Shown in pieces: positions 59,221 to 64,000 of a DNA stretch of 64,000 nucleotides. Both the position numbers and the translations under genes were made by a program. The stretch spans positions 1 through 64,000 of the forward strand of contig JAEUPW010000139.1 in assembly GCA_016790045.1 (NCBI GenBank), given 5' to 3'. The notes under the pieces were generated by a model. That model ran no database searches. It saw nothing but the letters and a program-made list of their open reading frames with translations, and was not told the origin of the DNA. Within the stretch, counting starts at the first letter, position 1, and each line of letters begins with the position of its first letter. The DNA comes from Candidatus Competibacteraceae bacterium (GTDB taxonomy: Bacteria > Pseudomonadota > Gammaproteobacteria > Competibacterales > Competibacteraceae).

Positions 59221-61787
59221 CTCCGGCGCGACGAGGATCGGCGCGGCGGCACATCGGTGGCCGAGGGTTCGGCGGCGGCTTTGGGGGTCGCGGCTTTGGC
59301 GCGCTTGGGCCGGGCGGGCGGCGCTTCGGGAACCGGCGTTTCAGCGTCTTTTTTCACGGCGGGTTTGGCGGTCTTGGCGGCCAGTTTGAGCGGCGTCGCC
59401 TTGCGGGCGGCCGCCTTCGCGCTTTTCGCTTTGCCCGAGGTTTTGCCGGCGTGGCGCGCGGGCGCTTTCTTTTCGGGCGCCTCGCGCACCAGGGTTTCGC
59501 ATTCGGCCAACGTCAAACTGGCCGGTTCGCGGCCCTTGGGCAAACGGGCGTTTTTCTTGCCGTCGGTGATGTAAGGTCCGTAGCGGCCGTTGAGAATCTG
59601 GATCGGGGACTCGGGAAACGCGCGCAACACCTTGTTCGCGGCGGCTTGCCGGTGCGCGGCGATCAATTCCAGCGCCCGCTCGCGGCTGACGGTGTACGGG
59701 TCTTCGTCTTTCAGCGAGACGTAGCTCTTGCCGTAGCGCACATAAGGCCCGAAACGGCCGATGTTGGTTTGCATCGGCTCGCCTTCGGCGGTCGTTCCCA
59801 AATCGCGCGGCAACTGGAACAGGGTCAGCGCTTGCTCCAGGGTGATCGTATCCATGCGCTGGTCCGGCCGCAGGCTGGCGAAACGCGGTTTGTCAGGATC
59901 TTCCTTGACGCCGATTTGCGCGAACGGCCCGAAGCGGCCCATCCGCACCGAAACCGGTTTGTCGGACTTGGGATCGCGGCCCAGCTCGCGGCTTTGAATC
60001 GCGTCCTGGCGCGAGACGCTTTCGGCTTTTTCCTCGACCAGTTGCTTGAACGGGTCCCAGAAACCGCGCATCAGCGGCACCCAGTCCTCTTCGCCCCGCG
60101 ACACCGCGTCCAGTTCGTCCTCCAGTCGGGCGGTAAAGCCGTAATCCACGTAGCGGGTGAAATGCCGGGTCAGGAACCGGTTGACGATGCTGCCGATGTC
60201 GGTCGGTTTGAAGCGGCGGTTGTCGAGCACGGCGTATTCGCGCGCCAGCAGGGTGGAGATGATCGCGGCGTAGGTGGACGGGCGGCCGATGCCGTATTCC
60301 TCCAGCACCTTGACCAGGCTGGCCTCGGAATAGCGCGGCGGCGGCTCGGTGAAATGCTGCTCCGGGCGCAGCGCCAGCAGCTCCACCCATTCGCCTTCCC
60401 GAAACGGCGGCAGCACCCGGTTGTCCTCGTCGTCGGCGCGATCGTCCACGTCTTCCTGGTAGACCGCCATGAAACCCGGTTCGGCGACGGTCGAGCCGGT
60501 GGCCCGGAAGGTGTTGCCCGCGCCGCAGGCCAGATCGACCGCGACCGTATCCAGCGTGGCGGAAATCATCTGGCAGGCCACAGTGCGCTTCCAGATCAGT
60601 TCGTAGAGCGCGTGTTGTTCGGCGCCAAGATGCGCCCGCAACGAATCCGGCGTGACCGCCGCCACAGTCGGGCGGATCGCCTCGTGCGCTTCCTGGGCGT
60701 TCTTGGCTTTGGTCTTGAACAGCCGGGGACTGGCGGGCAGATTGTGCGCGCCGTAGCGCTGCGCGATCAGGCTCCGGAGCTCCTCGATAGCTTCCCGCGC
60801 CAGGTTGACCGAATCGGTGCGCATGTAGGTGATCAGCCCGACCGCGCCCTGGCCGGTATCGACGCCCTCGTAAAGCTGTTGGGCCACCCGCATGGTGCGC
60901 TGGGTCGAAAAGCCGAGCTTGCGCGACGCTTCCTGTTGCAAGGTCGAAGTGGTGAACGGCGCGGCCGGATTGCGCTTGCGCTGCTTGCGTTCGATCCGCG
61001 CCACCCGCAAGCGGCCGATGGCCTTCGCGTCGGCCGCCGGCGCGTCGGCCGGCGGGACGCGGGCGGCGGCCAGCAGTTTCTGTTCCATCGCGTGCGCCTG
61101 CCCGGCGTCGGTCACGCTAAACTGGGTCAGCTTGACGCCTTCATATTCGTTCAGGCGGGCGATAAACGGCTGCGATTGCTTGGCGGCGTCCGCTTCCAGC
61201 GTCCAATACTCGCGAGCTTCAAAGCGTTCGATTTCCTGTTCGCGCTCCACGATCATCCGCAGCGCGGGCGATTGCACCCGGCCGGCGGACAAGCCGGGGC
61301 GGATTTTCTTCCACAGCAGCGGCGAGAGGTTGAAGCCGACCAGATAGTCCAGCGCCCGGCGGGCCTGCTGGGCGTTGACCAGATCCAAGGACAATGCGCG
61401 CGGTTGCGCCACCGCCTCCTGGATCGCCCGCTCGGTGATCTCGTGGAACACGATGCGCCGCACGGGCTTGTCGCGCAGCAGATCGCGCTGCCGGAGGATT
61501 TCGTGGAGATGCCAGGAGATGGCCTCGCCTTCCCGGTCGGGATCGGTGGCCAGATACAGCGCGTCCGCTTTGGCGGCGGCCTTGGCGATAGCCTCGACGT
61601 GCCGCTCGTTTTTGTCGATGAGCTGGTATTTCATGGCGAAGCCGCGTTCGGGATCGACCGCGCCTTCCTTGGGCACCAGATCGCGCACGTGGCCGTAGGA
61701 AGCCAGAATCTCGAAATCCGCGCCCAGATATTTTTTGATCGTCTTGGCTTTGGCGGGCGATTCGACGATGACCAGATTTTTGCTCAT
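59217..61787 (-). CDS. topA: DNA topoisomerase I, zinc-finger-free C-terminus
   Basis: TopA relaxes negative supercoils by cutting one strand. The 856-residue protein has the Toprim domain (VIVESPAKAKTIKKYLG, TDPDREGEAISWHL) and the active-site Tyr321 in GLITYMRTDSVNL. Instead of the three Cys4 zinc ribbons of E. coli TopA, the C-terminus has three repeats of the R-F/Y-G-P-F/Y type (RMGRFGPFAQIG, NIGRFGPYVRYG, LNGRYGPYITDG) and a Lys/Ala-rich tail (about 780-856). The tail resembles actinobacterial and alphaproteobacterial enzymes and can bind DNA by charge. It couples to tsaC by ATGA and lies between smg and tsaC, the position of the TopA-related yrdD in E. coli. Confidence 0.97.
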   Translation of the reverse strand: MSKNLVIVESPAKAKTIKKYLGADFEILASYGHVRDLVPKEGAVDPERGFAMKYQLIDKNERHVEAIAKAAAKADALYLATDPDREGEAISWHLHEILRQRDLLRDKPVRRIVFHEITERAIQEAVAQPRALSLDLVNAQQARRALDYLVGFNLSPLLWKKIRPGLSAGRVQSPALRMIVEREQEIERFEAREYWTLEADAAKQSQPFIARLNEYEGVKLTQFSVTDAGQAHAMEQKLLAAARVPPADAPAADAKAIGRLRVARIERKQRKRNPAAPFTTSTLQQEASRKLGFSTQRTMRVAQQLYEGVDTGQGAVGLITYMRTDSVNLAREAIEELRSLIAQRYGAHNLPASPRLFKTKAKNAQEAHEAIRPTVAAVTPDSLRAHLGAEQHALYELIWKRTVACQMISATLDTVAVDLACGAGNTFRATGSTVAEPGFMAVYQEDVDDRADDEDNRVLPPFREGEWVELLALRPEQHFTEPPPRYSEASLVKVLEEYGIGRPSTYAAIISTLLAREYAVLDNRRFKPTDIGSIVNRFLTRHFTRYVDYGFTARLEDELDAVSRGEEDWVPLMRGFWDPFKQLVEEKAESVSRQDAIQSRELGRDPKSDKPVSVRMGRFGPFAQIGVKEDPDKPRFASLRPDQRMDTITLEQALTLFQLPRDLGTTAEGEPMQTNIGRFGPYVRYGKSYVSLKDEDPYTVSRERALELIAAHRQAAANKVLRAFPESPIQILNGRYGPYITDGKKNARLPKGREPASLTLAECETLVREAPEKKAPARHAGKTSGKAKSAKAAARKATPLKLAAKTAKPAVKKDAETPVPEAPPARPKRAKAATPKAAAEPSATDVPPRRSSSRRS

Positions 61788-61872
61788 GTGTTTGGCATGG
61801 GTGACTGGGGTGGAGGGCGCCCACCGGCCAAAACCCGCCGCGGCGAGCGTTCGGGCGCGGTGCGCCCGACGC

Positions 61873-62343
61873 CTAATGCAGGTACGCGGGCAACTCGTCG
61901 AACACCAGATCCTGCAACCAGGCGTAAGCTTCTTCCTGTCCGGGCTGATTGAACAGCACCATCAGGATGATCCATTTGAGCTGGAGCAAACCGATCTCCT
62001 CGGCCTGCAAGGCCATGACGCGGTCGATCACCACCTCGCGGGTTTCCGAGTTCAGCACGCCGCTTTGTTCCAAAAACAGCAAAAAGCCCCGGCATTCCGC
62101 ATCCAGCTTGGCCAGTTCCGAATCGACATAAACGCGGTAGGAGCTGGGGTTGACCTTGAGCGGAGTTTGCTGGCGGTCGGTGAGGCTATCCAGCCACTCG
62201 AACGCCTGCTGGATTTCGCGCGACGGGAAACCGGCGGCCAACAAATCGGTTTGGATGGATTCGCGGTCGGGGTCGGCGTCCGTCTCGTCGTCCATATAGT
62301 GTTGAAATAGATACATCAGTACATCCAGCACGTTTTCTTTCAT
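61873..62343 (-). CDS. smg: Smg family protein (DUF494)
   Basis: A 156-residue helical, acidic protein starting MKENVLDVLMYLFQHYMDDE and ending QPGQEEAYAWLQDLVFDELP, the conserved ends of Smg. The family is nearly always found between dprA and topA or topA-like genes, as here. Its biochemical role is not established; it has no catalytic motif. ATG 62343 is preferred over an upstream in-frame start (62367), which adds eight residues not conserved. Gaps to dprA (89 bases) and topA (85 bases) are short and show no terminator. Confidence 0.95.
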   Translation of the reverse strand: MKENVLDVLMYLFQHYMDDETDADPDRESIQTDLLAAGFPSREIQQAFEWLDSLTDRQQTPLKVNPSSYRVYVDSELAKLDAECRGFLLFLEQSGVLNSETREVVIDRVMALQAEEIGLLQLKWIILMVLFNQPGQEEAYAWLQDLVFDELPAYLH

Positions 62344-62432
62344 GCCAACGCTCGCCTCGGAAAACAAAAACCCCCGTCATCCGGCGAGGGTGCAACGCTG
62401 CGGCCTCTCGAACGGAACGGAACGGCCGGTGT

Positions 62433-63566
62433 TCAGGGTTGCAGGCGACAGTACCTACCGCCGGGGACCGCCGCTACGTAACCCTGCAATTCCAGGATCA
62501 GCAGCATGGAGGAAACCACTTCCGCAGTCAATCCGCAACGCTCCACCAGCGAATCGACCGCCGCCGGCGCATCGCCCATCGCCTCCAGCAGTTGCCGGTA
62601 GTCGGGGTCCGGCGGTTCGGGGGCGACCGGGGTCTCCGCTGGCGGCGGGGGCGCGGCTTCGCCGAAACCGGCCGCCGCCAGCGGCCCCAGCTCTTCCAAA
62701 ATATCGGTCGCCGTTTCCACCAGTTTCGCGCCTTGCCGGATCAGCGCGTGGCAACCTTTGGCCAGGGGATTGTGGATCGAGCCGGGGATGGCGAACACTT
62801 CCCGGCCCTGCTCCAGCGCCAGGCGGGCGGTGATCAACGAACCGCTCTGCACGGCGGCTTCCACCACCAGCACCCCCAGGGCCAATCCGCTGATCAGGCG
62901 GTTGCGGCGCGGAAAATTCTCGGCCAGCGCCGGGGTGCCGATGGGAAATTCCGACACCAGCGCGCCGCGTTCGGCGATGGCGTGCGCCAAGTCCCGGTGT
63001 TTGGCGGGATAAACCCGCTCCAGGCTGGTGCCGGTGACCGCCACGGTCCAGCCGCCGCCGGCCAGCGCGCCCTGGTGGGCGGCGGCGTCGATGCCGAGCG
63101 CCAGCCCGCTGGTGATCGCCAGACCGCCCTCGGCCAGATGGGCGGCAAACTGGCGGGCGGTTTCCCGGCCTTGCGGGGTGGGGTTGCGGGTGCCGACGAT
63201 GGCCAACTGCGGCGCGCGCAAGCTGTCCGGCAGGCCATGCACGAACAACAGGGGCGGCGGGCCGGCGACTTGGCGCAACAGCGGCGGATAGCGCTCATCG
63301 TCCAGCGCCAGCAGATGGTTGCCCGGCTGTTCGAGCCAGGCGAGGTCTCGCTCGACACCCCGCCAGTCGGGGTCGCGCAGATAGTCCAGCGCGGAAGCCG
63401 GCAACTGGAGTTCGCGCCATTGCTCCCGGCTGGCCGCCAGCGCGGCATCCGCCGAGCCGAAATGCTCCAGCAGCCGGCCGAAACGCGCCGGGCCGATGCC
63501 CGGCGCGCGCAACAGCGCCAACCGACCGGCCGGGTCGCCGGCCGGCGACGCGTCGTCTCGGTTCAG
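62433..63566 (-). CDS. dprA: DNA-processing protein DprA, CTG start proposed
   Basis: DprA loads RecA on incoming single-stranded DNA during natural transformation. The Rossmann-like core has IVGTRNPTPQG, TSGLALGIDAAAHQGAL, YPAKHRDLA, SEFPIGTPALAENFPRRNR and VEAAVQSGSLITARLALEQG. A C-terminal winged helix (about 305-377) follows. TTG 63521 is the first standard initiator, giving 362 residues that start inside the helix-hairpin-helix SAM-like region. The frame is open upstream to CTG 63566 (LNRDDASPAGDPAGRLALLR), which overlaps the stop of the preceding gene as CTGA and yields 377 residues, near E. coli DprA (374). CTG use is an inference shared with rnpA in this window. Confidence 0.9.
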   Translation of the reverse strand: MNRDDASPAGDPAGRLALLRAPGIGPARFGRLLEHFGSADAALAASREQWRELQLPASALDYLRDPDWRGVERDLAWLEQPGNHLLALDDERYPPLLRQVAGPPPLLFVHGLPDSLRAPQLAIVGTRNPTPQGRETARQFAAHLAEGGLAITSGLALGIDAAAHQGALAGGGWTVAVTGTSLERVYPAKHRDLAHAIAERGALVSEFPIGTPALAENFPRRNRLISGLALGVLVVEAAVQSGSLITARLALEQGREVFAIPGSIHNPLAKGCHALIRQGAKLVETATDILEELGPLAAAGFGEAAPPPPAETPVAPEPPDPDYRQLLEAMGDAPAAVDSLVERCGLTAEVVSSMLLILELQGYVAAVPGGRYCRLQP

Positions 63567-64000
63567 GGTGATGTCACCCGATCCCGGAGCCGGATGGAGC
63601 GTTCGGCCTGCATCACCAGGCCGTAGCTGACCAGGTCGTGCGCCTTGTAGACCATCAGCAAACCGGAGCGCTCGCCCGGAATCCGCACGGTCCCGCCGGA
63701 GACTTTGTCATCGACTTGACGGTCTTGGCCGAACACCGCCAGCACGTGACCGGGCTCGATGCCCTCGTTGGTGCCCAGGTTGATGATGACGCTGCTGTAT
63801 TGGGTGATTTGAGTCACGTCGGCGTCCAGCCGGCCGATGATCATGCCCTCGACGTCCGGCGCGGGATGCGGGTCGAAGTTGTACAGTTCGGGCTCCGACT
63901 CGATCGGCAGCAACCGGTCGCCGGCGCGGACCGGCGCGACGGTATTGGCCAGCACGAACGTGGCCGGATTTTCGTCCCTCTCCAAAATGGCCTGGCCCAC
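63563..64000 (-). CDS. LysM-type protein next to dprA, C-terminal part (cut by window edge)
   Basis: The frame is open to the right edge, so only the last 145 residues are visible. The end, MVYKAHDLVSYGLVMQAERS followed by IRLRDRV, matches the C-terminus of the LysM-domain protein that precedes dprA in Pseudomonas (PA0020). The LysM peptidoglycan-binding repeat itself would lie beyond base 64000. The visible part is beta-rich, with IIGRLDADVTQITQYSSVII and GTNEGIEPGHVLAVFG. Its TGA (63565-63563) overlaps the proposed CTG start of dprA. It likely acts in the envelope and is the first visible gene of the leftward lysM-dprA-smg-topA-tsaC series. Confidence 0.85.
   Translation of the reverse strand: MGQAILERDENPATFVLANTVAPVRAGDRLLPIESEPELYNFDPHPAPDVEGMIIGRLDADVTQITQYSSVIINLGTNEGIEPGHVLAVFGQDRQVDDKVSGGTVRIPGERSGLLMVYKAHDLVSYGLVMQAERSIRLRDRVTSP

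Overview
The window is 64 kb of gene-dense, GC-rich chromosome from a gammaproteobacterium. The evidence is the gene orders mnmE-yidC-yidD-rnpA-rpmH | dnaA-dnaN-recF-gyrB, lysM-dprA-smg-topA-tsaC and nagZ-hpt-mtnP, the EF-P/EpmA/EpmB set, and HsbA/HsbR and FimX relatives. No rRNA or CRISPR array is present. The mix fits a Chromatiales or Competibacteraceae-like lineage, but the genus cannot be fixed from sequence reading alone.

Layout. 1-1.3 kb is a scarred accessory edge: the tail of an IS5-family transposase, a stop-ridden remnant of an ATPase C-terminus, and a Phd/VapC-type toxin-antitoxin pair with a palindromic operator candidate. 1.3-5.4 kb holds uvrB, a divergent aspartate aminotransferase, a self-contained tRNA-Asn unit and two small genes. 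5.5-16.2 kb is the origin region. mnmE, yidC, yidD, rnpA and rpmH run left. dnaA, dnaN, recF and gyrB run right. The dnaA-dnaN gap carries 12 perfect DnaA boxes and an AT-rich unwinding element (oriC). 16.2-24.8 kb has a GH31 glucosidase, dsbC, queA, htpX, a catalytically degenerate FimX-like protein and epmB. 24.8-35 kb has efp, a diiron-sensor-like metallo-beta-lactamase/GGDEF protein, epmA, psd, a Sco copper chaperone, prmB, a PAS-GGDEF-EAL protein and hemN. 35.2-40.2 kb is a complete branched-chain amino-acid ABC transporter (livKHMGF).

40.2-45.6 kb concerns nucleotide and pyrophosphate metabolism (adk, ppa, the proton-pumping pyrophosphatase hppA), then moaC and rnd. 45.8-49.4 kb has a glycine-zipper envelope protein, an unrecognised 255-residue protein and a YyaL-type thioredoxin-fold protein. 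49.4-55.3 kb is a signalling block: Hpt protein, CYTH phosphatase, L,D-transpeptidase, HsbA-like anti-sigma antagonist, HsbR-like REC-PP2C, a single REC domain and a PAS histidine kinase. The last four are tightly coupled. 55.3-58.5 kb is nagZ, a hypoxanthine-type phosphoribosyltransferase, mtnP and a phospholipid methyltransferase-like gene. 58.6-64 kb is the leftward operon lysM-dprA-smg-topA-tsaC.

Themes. (1) Three cyclic-di-GMP proteins, one probably gas-sensing and one dead, sit among housekeeping genes. (2) Many genes are joined by 4-base ATGA/GTGA overlaps. rnpA and dprA appear to use the same device with CTG (CTGA), having no ATG, GTG or TTG that would give a full-length protein. (3) The EF-P modification genes epmB and epmA flank efp with the sensor cyclase inserted between. 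(4) No large new defence or mobile system is visible. The most original items are the CTGA starts, the oriC architecture, the diiron-sensor cyclase, the hppA leader and the small lysine-rich gene. Protein families were assigned from motifs by eye, without any database search.
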